37,464 nt of DNA from an uncultured Bacteroidales bacterium (GTDB taxonomy: Bacteria; Bacteroidota; Bacteroidia; Bacteroidales; F082): the NCBI GenBank assembly GCA_905234765.1, contig CAJOIF010000044.1, positions 1-37,464 on the forward strand, in the 5' to 3' direction. The position numbers and the translations under genes are program-made. This document shows, piece by piece, positions 25,716 to 33,151 of this stretch. The notes beneath the pieces were generated by a model, which ran no database searches, was not told the origin of the DNA, and worked only from the letters and a program-made list of their open reading frames with translations. Positions within the stretch are counted from its first letter, which is position 1, and each line of letters begins with the position of its first letter.

Positions 25716-26558
25716 ATGAAAAAGACACTTGTTTCAATGTTGGCCCTTGCGGTGCTCTTCGGCAGCCTGAGCCTCAACGCCCAGACGACCGATATCAAGC
25801 CCCCGAAGAATAGCATCACCTCCGGTCAGCAGGAAATCATGAACGAAAAGGCCCCTTCGCCGCTTCAGGAGATTGATGAATCCAACATCATGTGGAAGAA
25901 GACGGTGATTAGGGAAATCGACTTCCGTCAGAAGATCAATCAAGTGTTCTACTATCCGATCAATCCGACTGAGGACTGGAGAAACCTCATCACGGTCATC
26001 TACGACGGCATTCAGAGTGGTGACATCACCCCTTACCGTGTCGAGAACAACATCGACGACATGGTGACGCCGTTGACCTTGGCCGACTTTGAAAAGGAAA
26101 ACGTCAAGATTGGCGATCCGCCGGTCATTTGGAAGGACGGTGAAGAAGTGCCTAATGAGATTGTCTTCAAAGACCGTATGATTAATGTGACCCGTTTGAG
26201 AATCAAGGAAGACTGGTACTTCGACAAGAAATTGTCACAGTTCCTGGTCCGAATCATCGCCTTGGGTCCCATTGTCGTCGATGACGACGGCGGTCTCTCG
26301 CAGGTCTGCTGGATTCCTTACGAGGACTCTCGTAACGTGCTGGCCAAGGCTTTTGCCTTCAACCGCAACAACTCGGCCCAGCGTCGCACCTTCGATGAAG
26401 TGTTGCAGAAGCGTATCTTCGACAGCTATATCATCAAGGAAGAGAACGTCTATGACCGTTACATCAATGCCTATGCTTTCAATATTGACGCCCTCTACGA
26501 ATCGGAGCGCATCAAGAGTGAAATGCTCAACTTCGAGCAGAGCCTCTGGGAGTATTGA
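25716..26558 (+). CDS. gldN: Type IX secretion ring protein GldN/PorN
   Basis: The 280-aa protein has a signal peptide (MKKTLVSMLALAVLFGSLSLNA, cut before QTTD). Its body contains NIMWKKTVIREIDFRQKINQVFYYP, EDWYFDKKLSQFLVRIIAL and NSAQRRTFDEVLQKRIFDSYI, all typical of GldN/PorN. It is the periplasmic partner of GldK in the ring complex. As the last gene of the operon it is followed by a strong terminator 23 bases on. Confidence 0.95.
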   Translation: MKKTLVSMLALAVLFGSLSLNAQTTDIKPPKNSITSGQQEIMNEKAPSPLQEIDESNIMWKKTVIREIDFRQKINQVFYYPINPTEDWRNLITVIYDGIQSGDITPYRVENNIDDMVTPLTLADFEKENVKIGDPPVIWKDGEEVPNEIVFKDRMINVTRLRIKEDWYFDKKLSQFLVRIIALGPIVVDDDGGLSQVCWIPYEDSRNVLAKAFAFNRNNSAQRRTFDEVLQKRIFDSYIIKEENVYDRYINAYAFNIDALYESERIKSEMLNFEQSLWEY

Positions 26559-26581
26559 TGGTATGCATCGAAAAGGAAAAA

Positions 26582-26609
26582 GGACATCCGAAAGGGTGTC
26601 CTTTTTTTT
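26582..26609 (+). terminator. Intrinsic terminator of the gldKLMN operon
   Basis: GGACATCC and GGGTGTCC (26582-26589, 26594-26601) pair fully, allowing two G-T-type pairs, around a GAAA loop. A T8 run follows. Confidence 0.88.
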
Positions 26610-26667
26610 GTGCCGTTTCTGACATATAAAAACAAAAAAAGCAGTCGATTTCTCAACTGCTCTTTTG

Positions 26668-26741
26668 TCGGAGTGGCCCGACTCGAACGGGCGACCGCTT
26701 GCACCCCATGCAAGAATGCTAGCCAACTGCACCACACCCCG
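26668..26741 (-). tRNA. tRNA-Pro (anticodon GGG)
   Basis: On the minus strand the 74 bases fold as a complete cloverleaf: acceptor CGGGGTG/CACTCCG with one G-T pair, T8, D stem GTGC/GCAT, anticodon stem CTTGC/GCAAG with loop ATGGGGT, a 5-base variable loop, and T stem GCCCG/CGGGC with TTCGAGT. The anticodon is GGG, reading CCC and CCU. A73 is the discriminator. The CCA end is not encoded, so it must be added by the nucleotidyltransferase. Confidence 0.93.
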
Positions 26742-26781
26742 ATTTGATTTGACAAGCAAATCATCTTGCGTTTTGCGGCTG

Positions 26782-26789
26782 CAAAGATA
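26782..26789 (-). promoter_or_regulatory. -7 promoter element for the tRNA gene
   Basis: The minus strand reads TATCTTTG about 40 bases upstream of the mature 5' end of the tRNA. Confidence 0.5.
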
Positions 26790-26831
26790 CGAATGTTTTT
26801 CTTACGATGGCTCACTTAATGAAAAAAAAGT

Positions 26832-26839
26832 TACCTTTG
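26832..26839 (+). promoter_or_regulatory. -7 promoter element for trxB
   Basis: TACCTTTG fits the consensus and lies just ahead of the heptamer repeats in the trxB leader. Confidence 0.5.
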
Positions 26840-26847
26840 CAAGAAAT

Positions 26848-26880
26848 AACTCTAAACTCTAAACCCTAAACTCTAAACTG
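26848..26880 (+). repeat. Tandem heptamer repeat in the trxB leader
   Basis: AACTCTA is repeated 4.6 times head to tail, with one AACCCTA variant. It begins at about the expected start of transcription and ends six bases before the ATG, so it makes up nearly all of the untranslated leader. Confidence 0.75.
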
Positions 26881-26886
26881 AAGAAA

Positions 26887-27828
26887 ATGGAACATATTGA
26901 ATGTCTGATAATTGGCTCAGGTCCTGCGGGCTATACTGCAGCTATCTATACCGGCCGCGCCGATGTAAAAACTGTCATCTACGAAGGTATGCAACCTGGC
27001 GGACAGCTCACCCAAACCACGGAAATCGAGAACTTCCCCGGCTATCCCAATGGCGTGAAGGGTCCTGACATGATGGAGGAGATACGTCAACAAGCATTAC
27101 GCTTTGGTGCCGAGATCCGCGAAGGCGAGGTCACTGCCATCGATATCAGCCAGCGTCCTTTCAAGGTGACAACGGAATATGACGGCGAGCTCTTGGCCGA
27201 TAGCATCATCGTCTCCACGGGTGCGGCGGCCCGTTATCTGGGTCTGCCCACCGAGGAGGAATTCAAGGGCGGCGGCGTGTCGGCCTGCGCTACCTGTGAT
27301 GGCTTCTTCTATAAAGGCAAAGACGTGGCGGTTGTGGGCGGTGGCGACACGGCTTGCGAAGATGCCACCTATCTGGCCAAGCTCTGCAACAAGGTGTATC
27401 TCATAGTCCGTCGCGATGTGTTGCGCGCCTCCAAGGCGATGCAGCATCGTGTGCTGAATACGCCCAACATCGAAGTGCTGTGGAAACACCAAACCAAAGA
27501 ACTCTTTGGCGAGCAGCAGGGTTTTATGAAGAAACTGAAAGGCGCAGTTTTGTATCACAGCGACACTAAGGAAGAGCGAACCATCTATGTGGATGGTTTC
27601 TTTGAGGCCATCGGTCACACACCTAACACAGAGCCTTTCAAGGGCATCCTCGACATGGACGAAGAAGGCTACATCATCACCAAGCCGAAGTCGACGGCCA
27701 CCAATGTGGAGGGCATCTTCGCTTGCGGCGACTGCCAGGACCGCATCTACCGTCAGGCCATTGTGGCCGCCGGCACGGGTGCTATGGCAGGCATCGAAGT
27801 GGAGAGGTTTTTGATGGCTAGCAAATAG
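26887..27828 (+). CDS. trxB: Thioredoxin-disulfide reductase
   Basis: The 313-aa flavoprotein has the FAD-binding IIGSGPAGYTAAIYTGRA at the N-terminus, the redox pair in SACATCDGFFYKG (CxxC), the NADPH-binding VVGGGDTACEDATYLA, and the closing FAD motif GIFACGDCQDRIYRQAIVAAGTG. Length is the bacterial standard. It reduces thioredoxin with NADPH in the cytoplasm. It is followed seven bases later by the DUF559 gene, probably by chance of insertion. Confidence 0.97.
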   Translation: MEHIECLIIGSGPAGYTAAIYTGRADVKTVIYEGMQPGGQLTQTTEIENFPGYPNGVKGPDMMEEIRQQALRFGAEIREGEVTAIDISQRPFKVTTEYDGELLADSIIVSTGAAARYLGLPTEEEFKGGGVSACATCDGFFYKGKDVAVVGGGDTACEDATYLAKLCNKVYLIVRRDVLRASKAMQHRVLNTPNIEVLWKHQTKELFGEQQGFMKKLKGAVLYHSDTKEERTIYVDGFFEAIGHTPNTEPFKGILDMDEEGYIITKPKSTATNVEGIFACGDCQDRIYRQAIVAAGTGAMAGIEVERFLMASK

Positions 27829-27835
27829 AAATAGT

Positions 27836-28267
27836 ATGGCTGATTTCCTCGCCTCAGCCCCTCTCCAGACTGGAGAGGGGAAAGATTCTTCCAGGTATAG
27901 TGGGGTAATCCGAAACCAGAAGATTAACCCTAAAAAACTTGAACTGGCTAGGCAATTCCGCAAAAATCCGACTGAAAGTGAGGATGCAGTGTGGCAAATG
28001 TTGCGCAACAGGCAGATTAAAAACCTGAAATGGCGGAGACAACAGGTGATAGATGGTTTTATTGCTGATTTCTTTTGTGCCGAACTAAATGTGGTACTTG
28101 AAATTGACGGATTGGTTCATGATAATGAGGAGGTTAAAGAATACGATGCGTTCCGAACTTCAGTATTTGAAGAAAGAGGCATAAAAGTGTTCAGACTTAA
28201 GAATGAAGACTGTGATATCCAGCATCTAACCGAACTAATCGAGCATATAATTACCAGCCAGGGATAG
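27836..28267 (+). CDS. DUF559-domain protein (Vsr-like endonuclease fold)
   Basis: The 143-aa protein has a foreign-looking N-terminus of about 28 residues, part of it encoded by a palindrome, and then the DUF559 core: ELARQFRKNPTESEDAVWQML, IKNLKWRRQQVIDGFIADFF, VVLEIDGLVHDNEE, YDAFRTSVFEERGIKVFRL. The conserved Glu of the first helix, Asp of IADFF and Glu of LEIDG fit the PD-(D/E)XK-like Vsr fold. Its cellular role is unknown. Palindromes of the CCCCTCTC type stand at both ends (27858-27880 and 28274-28295), which suggests it moved as a unit. Where translation starts inside the first palindrome region is uncertain. Confidence 0.78.
   Translation: MADFLASAPLQTGEGKDSSRYSGVIRNQKINPKKLELARQFRKNPTESEDAVWQMLRNRQIKNLKWRRQQVIDGFIADFFCAELNVVLEIDGLVHDNEEVKEYDAFRTSVFEERGIKVFRLKNEDCDIQHLTELIEHIITSQG
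27858..27880. repeat. CCCCTCTCC palindrome at the left end of the DUF559 unit
   Basis: CCCCTCTCCA and TGGAGAGGGG form a perfect 10-bp stem around GAC. It lies within the first codons of the DUF559 gene and is followed by an A-rich stretch. Confidence 0.7.
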
Positions 28268-28273
28268 ACCACT

Positions 28274-28295
28274 CCCCTCTCTGCGAGGAGAGGGG
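28274..28295. repeat. CCCCTCTC palindrome at the right end of the DUF559 unit
   Basis: CCCCTCTC and GAGAGGGG pair around TGCGAG, seven bases after the DUF559 stop. The flanking TCGGGAGTGAGG extends the resemblance to a common dispersed repeat. It also lies directly ahead of the GSCFA gene. Confidence 0.65.
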
Positions 28296-28316
28296 TCGGG
28301 AGTGAGGAAAAAAACT

Positions 28317-29270
28317 ATGCAACTCCAGACGAATCTAAATATTAAGCCTCTAGACCTAACCATCCATTACGGCGACGGCCTGCTCTTCCTAGGTTCCTGC
28401 TTTGCCGACGAAGTGGGCGGCCTTTGCCGTGGCTTGGGCTTCGATGCTTTGGTGAATCCCTTTGGTGCGCTCTACAACCCTGCCAGTATCGTGCAGTCGG
28501 TGGAAAGGCTGGGCGATGGCAGGCCTTTCACGCACGATGATGTGATTGCAGTGGGCGAGGGGCAATATTGCACTTTCAACCACAATACGGCCTTTTGGAA
28601 TGCTTCTGAAACCGAACTTTTAGAACAGGTCAACGGAAACTTAAAAGCTGCTCGCGCGCATTTTTTGAAGTCCAAAAGGGTCGTTATCAGTTTGGGCACT
28701 TCGTGGGTGTTTAGACATAAGGAAACGCATCAGGTGGTCTCCAACTGCCACAAGTTGCCCGCCCGACAATTTGACAGGGAGTTCCTTACCACGCAGCAGT
28801 CGGTGGATTACCTTTCCAAAATGTTGCAAGCTCATCCCGACAAGCAGTTCATCTTCACAGTATCCCCGTTGCGCCATCTGAAGGACGGTCTGCATGAAAA
28901 CCAGTTGAGCAAAGCGGCTTTGCTATTGGCCGTGGATGAGGTTTGCAAGGCCTTTGTCAACGCTTATTATTTTCCTGCCTACGAAATCCTATTGGACGAA
29001 TTGCGCGACTATCGTTTCTACAAGGAAGACATGGTGCATCCTACCGACCAGGCCGTGCAATATATTTGGGAACGCTTTGTGGATTTCGCCGTCGACCCCA
29101 AGGAAAAGCCTGCCATGCAAGCCGCTGCAGAGCTGCAACAGATGCTGCATCATAAGCCCGTGTTTCCCGAGAGCGAGGCGTTTAAGAAGTTTGAACAACA
29201 GATAGAAAAGAAGACGGGTGAGCTGAAACGGGTTTTTCCGAGAGTTTGCATTAATAATTTGAGTGAATAG
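28317..29270 (+). CDS. GSCFA-domain protein
   Basis: The 317-aa product carries the name-giving motif GSCFADEVGG near residue 22, then FGALYNPASIVQSVERL, a histidine/asparagine-containing FNHNTAFWN, SLGTSWVFRHKET and VSPLRHLKDGLHENQLSKA, with DMVHPTDQAVQYIWERF near the end. The family resembles SGNH-type hydrolases and acts on unknown substrates. An upstream GTG at 28302 is in frame, but the ATG at 28317 gives the usual start and avoids the palindrome. The last 50 residues are charged and helical. Confidence 0.85.
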   Translation: MQLQTNLNIKPLDLTIHYGDGLLFLGSCFADEVGGLCRGLGFDALVNPFGALYNPASIVQSVERLGDGRPFTHDDVIAVGEGQYCTFNHNTAFWNASETELLEQVNGNLKAARAHFLKSKRVVISLGTSWVFRHKETHQVVSNCHKLPARQFDREFLTTQQSVDYLSKMLQAHPDKQFIFTVSPLRHLKDGLHENQLSKAALLLAVDEVCKAFVNAYYFPAYEILLDELRDYRFYKEDMVHPTDQAVQYIWERFVDFAVDPKEKPAMQAAAELQQMLHHKPVFPESEAFKKFEQQIEKKTGELKRVFPRVCINNLSE

Positions 29271-29292
29271 GGCTCGTTTCCCAAATTATTCG

Positions 29293-29300
29293 TACTTTTG
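29293..29300 (+). promoter_or_regulatory. -7 promoter element for the RluB-type gene
   Basis: TACTTTTG fits TAnnTTTG and leaves a leader of about 44 bases before the ATG at 29351. Confidence 0.5.
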
Positions 29301-29350
29301 CCGCCCGTTTGTGAAGACGGACTGAAATTAATACATTAATACCTTATTAA

Positions 29351-30814
29351 ATGACTGACAACGAAAGATCTGGCAAGCGTCCGCGCACCAGAAAGCCTGC
29401 TGACGAACCTGAAGTGTTCCAGCAGAGGAGATCCTTCAAGATTTATCACCGTGACGGTGACGAAGAAGGAAGAGAAGAGAGAAGCTTTGGCGATAAGCCG
29501 AGAGGTGAACGCCGATTTGATGACAACCGTGGCGACCGCAGGTTCGGCGACCGTAAATTTGGTGACCGTCCCCGCCGCCGCTTCGACGATGAACACGACG
29601 AGCGTCCGCGTCGCCGCTTTGACGACGAAAACAGACCTCGCCGCAGATTTGACGATGACGACCGTCCGCGCCGTCGCTTTGACGACGACAAGCCGAGAGG
29701 TGAGCGCCGTTTCGACGATCGTCCGCGCCGTAGATTTGACGACAACGATGAGCGTCCCCGCCGTCGTTTTAATGATGATGAAAGACCGCGCCGTCGCTTT
29801 GACGATGACAAACCGCGTGAGCGCCGTTTCCATGACGACGACCGTCCACGTCGCAGATTTGACGATGAAGACAGAACACGCCGTCGTTTCGATGATGACA
29901 AACCCCGTGGCGAACGCCGTTTCGACGACCGTCCGCGCCGTAGATTTGACGATGACGACAGACCACGTCGTCGCTTCGACGATGACAGACCGCGTGGTGG
30001 CAGCCGTCGCTTCGACGACAGACCGCGTCGCCGTTTCGATGACGAAGAAGCACCACGTCGTGGGCGCAAGGGCTATGTCCGTGAGAAAGACCCGCTGTAT
30101 GACCGCCCGAAAGCTACGGGCGAGATTCGCTTGAACAAATATTTGGCCGACTGTGGCATCTGCTCGCGCCGGGCCGGCTGCGTGATGGTGAACGACGAGG
30201 TAATCACCACGATGGGCTATAAGGTGAAGACCGAAGACAAGGTGGTTTACGGAGGCCAGACCCTCAACCGCGAGAAGCTCCGTTATATCCTGCTCAACAA
30301 GCCCAAAGGCTATATCACCACTTCCGACGACCCGTATGAGCGTGACACCGTGATGGAACTCGTCAAGGACGCCTGTCCCGAGCGTGTTTATCCTGTGGGC
30401 CGTCTCGATAAGCAGACCACTGGCTTGTTGCTGTTCACCAACGATGGTGACCTGGCCAAGAAGTTGACCCATCCGAGCAGCGAAATCCCGAAGCTCTACC
30501 ATGTCATTTTGGACAAGCCTTTGACCAAGAACGACATGCTACGCATTTCTGAAGGTATCGAGTTGGACGACGGCCCCATCGCCGCCGACAACATTGCCTA
30601 CGATCAGGATGACGACAGCAAGAAGAGCGTGGGCATAGAACTCCATTCGGGTCGCAACCGCATCGTGCGTCGTATCTTCGAACACCTCGGCTACGAAGTG
30701 ACCAAGCTCGACCGCGTGATGTTCGCTGGTCTCGACAAATACAAACTGCCCCGTGGCGAGTGGCGTTTCCTCACCGACCTCGAGGTGGTGAATCTGAAGA
30801 AGATTGGGAATTGA
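29351..30814 (+). CDS. RluB/RsuA-family rRNA pseudouridine synthase with Arg/Asp repeat tail
   Basis: The 487-aa protein has two parts. Residues about 60-240 are a low-complexity tail in which RPRRRFDDD-type units recur about 12 times, mixed with GERRFDDR variants. Residues about 255-485 are the enzyme: an S4 RNA-binding domain (IRLNKYLADCGICSRR), YILLNKPKGYITT, then the catalytic PVGRLDKQTTGLLLFTNDG with its Asp, and SGRNRIVRRIFEHLGYEV. It converts a uridine of 23S (RluB) or 16S (RsuA) rRNA to pseudouridine; which one is not decided by the sequence. Bacteroidota members often carry such a charged tail, presumably for RNA contact. It overlaps the next gene by four bases. Confidence 0.9.
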   Translation: MTDNERSGKRPRTRKPADEPEVFQQRRSFKIYHRDGDEEGREERSFGDKPRGERRFDDNRGDRRFGDRKFGDRPRRRFDDEHDERPRRRFDDENRPRRRFDDDDRPRRRFDDDKPRGERRFDDRPRRRFDDNDERPRRRFNDDERPRRRFDDDKPRERRFHDDDRPRRRFDDEDRTRRRFDDDKPRGERRFDDRPRRRFDDDDRPRRRFDDDRPRGGSRRFDDRPRRRFDDEEAPRRGRKGYVREKDPLYDRPKATGEIRLNKYLADCGICSRRAGCVMVNDEVITTMGYKVKTEDKVVYGGQTLNREKLRYILLNKPKGYITTSDDPYERDTVMELVKDACPERVYPVGRLDKQTTGLLLFTNDGDLAKKLTHPSSEIPKLYHVILDKPLTKNDMLRISEGIELDDGPIAADNIAYDQDDDSKKSVGIELHSGRNRIVRRIFEHLGYEVTKLDRVMFAGLDKYKLPRGEWRFLTDLEVVNLKKIGN

Positions 30815-32004
30815 ACGAGATTACCAAACAATTCATCAGGGAAAACCTGAATGCCGACGTGCCGACGCTCGCCTTAAAGAAGGCGCCCGTCGGCACTGAC
30901 GTTTCTTTGGCGCTGCGACAGATTGAAGCACGGCAGTTGCTGAGGAAGAAAGTGCCAGCGTGGAGCGAAAACGAAGACCTGCTTTTCCCTGTTCATCTCT
31001 CCATTGAGCAATGCTCTTCGGAAGCATCGGCCCAATACAAGGCCAATCTCCTATCAGGTGAGACTTTTGCCGATTTGACCGGTGGCTTGGGCATTGACAC
31101 CTATTTCATCTCTCGGCACTTTCATCAAGCCGACTATGTGGAGCGACAAGCCGAACTTTGTGATTTAGCCAAGCACAATTTGGAGATGTTGAATGCTGAT
31201 GTTAAGGTGTGGAACGAAACAGCGGAAGACTATCTTAAGCATTGCGAACCCAAGGATTGTATTTTTATCGACCCGGCAAGAAGGGATGAAAACGGCCGTA
31301 AGACCGTCTTTATCAGTGACTGTACACCTGACGTGGCAGCCTTGCAGGATATGCTACTTGAAAAGGCAAAAAAGGTGATGGTGAAACTCTCTCCGATGCT
31401 TGACATCAGCAGGGCTTTGGAGGAACTGCGCCATGTGAGTGAAGTGCATGTGGTGGCCGTCGCCAACGAATGCAAGGAGTTGGATGTCATCATGGAACGC
31501 GACCACCAAGGAGAGCCTCGTTTTGTGTGCGTCAATCTGCTGACGCAACAGCCTGAGTTACGTTTCACGATGGAAGAGGAAAGGAATTGTTTGGGCAAGC
31601 TTGCCGATGACGTTTCAAAATACCTCTATGAACCCAATCCTGCGGTGATGAAAGCGGGATGTTATAAACTTCTAACCGAGCATTTTGGTGTTTTCAAGTT
31701 GCATAAAAACAGCAATTTGTACACTTCCGAACAGCTGGTTGCCGACTTTCCTGGCCGCATCTTCGAGGTGGAAGGCTGGGCTCCTTATAACAAAAAGCTG
31801 AAACAGACTTTGCTTGCCGATGTGGGAAAGGCCAGCATCGCTGTGCGCAACTTCCCGCTTTCGGTGGCGGAACTGAGGAAAGCCATGAAAATCAGCGATG
31901 GTGACGAGACCTATCTCTTTGCCACCACATTGAAAGGGGAGAAGAAGGTCGTCATCCGCACAAAAAAAACCGCCTCTAACGAAGCGGTTCCTTTTGTACT
32001 TTAA
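30811..32004 (+). CDS. PG_1098-like class I methyltransferase (THUMP-like domain)
   Basis: I start this at TTG 30811, which overlaps the preceding stop (TTGA) and gives NEITKQFIRENLNADV, the usual opening of the family; the open frame runs further back inside the RluB-type gene. The 397-aa product has an N-terminal helical domain, a Rossmann methyltransferase core (FADLTGGLGIDTYFIS near 85, then CIFIDPARRDENGRKTVF, with DPAR in place of the DPPY-type motif) and a C-terminal THUMP-like domain ending in KVVIRTKK. It is probably an RNA methyltransferase; the substrate is unknown. Coupling to the pseudouridine synthase supports an RNA-modification role. Confidence 0.82.
   Translation: MNEITKQFIRENLNADVPTLALKKAPVGTDVSLALRQIEARQLLRKKVPAWSENEDLLFPVHLSIEQCSSEASAQYKANLLSGETFADLTGGLGIDTYFISRHFHQADYVERQAELCDLAKHNLEMLNADVKVWNETAEDYLKHCEPKDCIFIDPARRDENGRKTVFISDCTPDVAALQDMLLEKAKKVMVKLSPMLDISRALEELRHVSEVHVVAVANECKELDVIMERDHQGEPRFVCVNLLTQQPELRFTMEEERNCLGKLADDVSKYLYEPNPAVMKAGCYKLLTEHFGVFKLHKNSNLYTSEQLVADFPGRIFEVEGWAPYNKKLKQTLLADVGKASIAVRNFPLSVAELRKAMKISDGDETYLFATTLKGEKKVVIRTKKTASNEAVPFVL
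31968..31989 (-). terminator. Leftward terminator buried in the methyltransferase coding end
   Basis: AACCGC (31968-31973) pairs with GCGGTT (31984-31989). On the minus strand the stem is followed by a T8 run, a good terminator for the leftward gene ending at 32015. On the plus strand the tail is weaker (CCTTTT). It lies inside the last 12 codons of the opposing gene. Confidence 0.6.
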
Positions 32005-32014
32005 ATGTAGGATG

Positions 32015-32326
32015 CTATCTCCTGTCTGAGATGCCGAACTTGGTCCACCAGGTTTGGTCATACTTGTTTTTGATGGCTTTTTTCACGGTTTGGGTCCGGT
32101 CTTTCAAAGTGTTTAGTGCACGATGGGCCTCCTCTGTCTTCTTGCGAAGCTCTTCGTGTATCTTATCCATTTCGGCTGAAAGGGCCTCCAAGCGCTTGCA
32201 GTCTTCTTCCAGTTTCTGGATTACGCTCTCTTCAACGCCGGCCTCACGACCTAAACGGTGGTTTCTTTTTACCCCTGTCAGAATGAGTTTTGATTTCTCA
32301 AGTTGGTCTTTAAAAATTTGATACAT
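32015..32326 (-). CDS. Small coiled-coil protein of unknown function
   Basis: The 103-aa product is mostly one long charged helix with heptads (EESVIQKLEEDCKRLEALSAEMDKI and following), rich in Lys, Glu and Arg. It lacks a signal or membrane segment and ends in TWWTKFGISDRR. I do not recognise the family. It has its own -7 box (32380-32387) back to back with that of gldF, and a terminator just beyond its stop, so it looks like a real single-gene unit. Confidence 0.7.
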   Translation of the reverse strand: MYQIFKDQLEKSKLILTGVKRNHRLGREAGVEESVIQKLEEDCKRLEALSAEMDKIHEELRKKTEEAHRALNTLKDRTQTVKKAIKNKYDQTWWTKFGISDRR

Positions 32327-32379
32327 AGTTTTTTAAAATTTGTATCCGTTCAAAAGGGACGGTTTTTAAAATGAAAATG

Positions 32380-32387
32380 CAAAAATA
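32380..32387 (-). promoter_or_regulatory. -7 promoter element for the coiled-coil gene
   Basis: The minus strand reads TATTTTTG, about 54 bases before its ATG. It faces away from the gldF promoter 12 bases to the right. Confidence 0.5.
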
Positions 32388-32399
32388 GGAAAAAACTCG

Positions 32400-32407
32400 T
32401 ATTTTTG
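32400..32407 (+). promoter_or_regulatory. -7 promoter element of the gldF operon
   Basis: TATTTTTG lies 19 bases before the ATG of gldF. Confidence 0.55.
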
Positions 32408-32426
32408 CAAACCAAATTTTCTGCGA

Positions 32427-33140
32427 ATGTATGCTTTGTTTAAGAAAGAGATCAGCAACTTTCTTAGTTCGTTGATAGGCATCATGGTGATTGTGGTGTT
32501 TCTCCTTTGGGTCTTCCAAAGCGATTTCAACGTGCTGAACTATGGCTATGCTAACCTCGACAGCCTTTTCATCCTGGCTCCATGGGTGTTCCTTTTCCTC
32601 GTGCCGGCAGTGACAATGCGCAGCTTTGCCGAGGAAAACCGCACGGGCACCATAGAGATGTTGGTCACCAAGCCTCTGTCGGATTGGCAGATCATCTGGG
32701 CTAAGTTCTTGGCAGGTGTGGCTTTGGTGTTACTGGCCTTGATACCTACATTCATCTATTATTTCTCGGTATATCAATTAGGGCTGCCTAAAGGCAACCT
32801 TGATAGCGGTGGCATCTGGGGCTCTTATATTGGTCTTTTCCTGTTGAGTGCCAGTTTTGTAAGCATCGGCGTGTTTTGCAGCTCGCTGACTAACAATCAG
32901 ATATTGGCCTTCATCATATCGGTGTTCCTTTGCGGATTCCTGTTGATAGGCTTTGAGTTCATATATTCGCTTTCGCTGTTTGGCCCTGTCGACCTGTTCA
33001 TCCAACAGCTAGGCATGAACGCCCATTACAGTTCACTGAGCCGTGGCGTGGTCGACACGCGCGACGTGTTGTATTTCTTAAGTGTGATAGCGCTGTTCCT
33101 CAGTGCGACGAAACTGGTTTTGGCAAGCCGCAAATGGTAA
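32427..33140 (+). CDS. gldF: Gliding/type IX ABC transporter permease GldF
   Basis: The 237-aa protein has six membrane helices, starting MYALFKKEISNFLSSLIGIMVI and including LFILAPWVFLFLVPAVTMRSFAEE and the ABC-2 permease signature RTGTIEMLVTKPLSDWQII. This matches GldF, the channel-forming partner of the ATPase GldA and of GldG. gldA is not in this window and must be elsewhere if present. It is followed 11 bases later by gldG. GldF/GldG accompany type IX secretion and gliding in Bacteroidota, though many carriers are non-motile. Confidence 0.92.
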   Translation: MYALFKKEISNFLSSLIGIMVIVVFLLWVFQSDFNVLNYGYANLDSLFILAPWVFLFLVPAVTMRSFAEENRTGTIEMLVTKPLSDWQIIWAKFLAGVALVLLALIPTFIYYFSVYQLGLPKGNLDSGGIWGSYIGLFLLSASFVSIGVFCSSLTNNQILAFIISVFLCGFLLIGFEFIYSLSLFGPVDLFIQQLGMNAHYSSLSRGVVDTRDVLYFLSVIALFLSATKLVLASRKW

Positions 33141-33151
33141 GGAGGTGAGAG

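Noticed and set aside
26848..26880. Telomere-like or CRISPR-like repeat (AACCCTA appears once)
   Set aside because: Units are seven bases without spacers, mostly AACTCTA, and lie in a gene leader in the middle of a chromosome segment.
29336..30502. Long antisense frames (388 and 207 codons) over the Arg/Asp repeat gene
   Set aside because: They come from the low-complexity repeat, which stays open in several frames. The sense frame has a complete enzyme domain.
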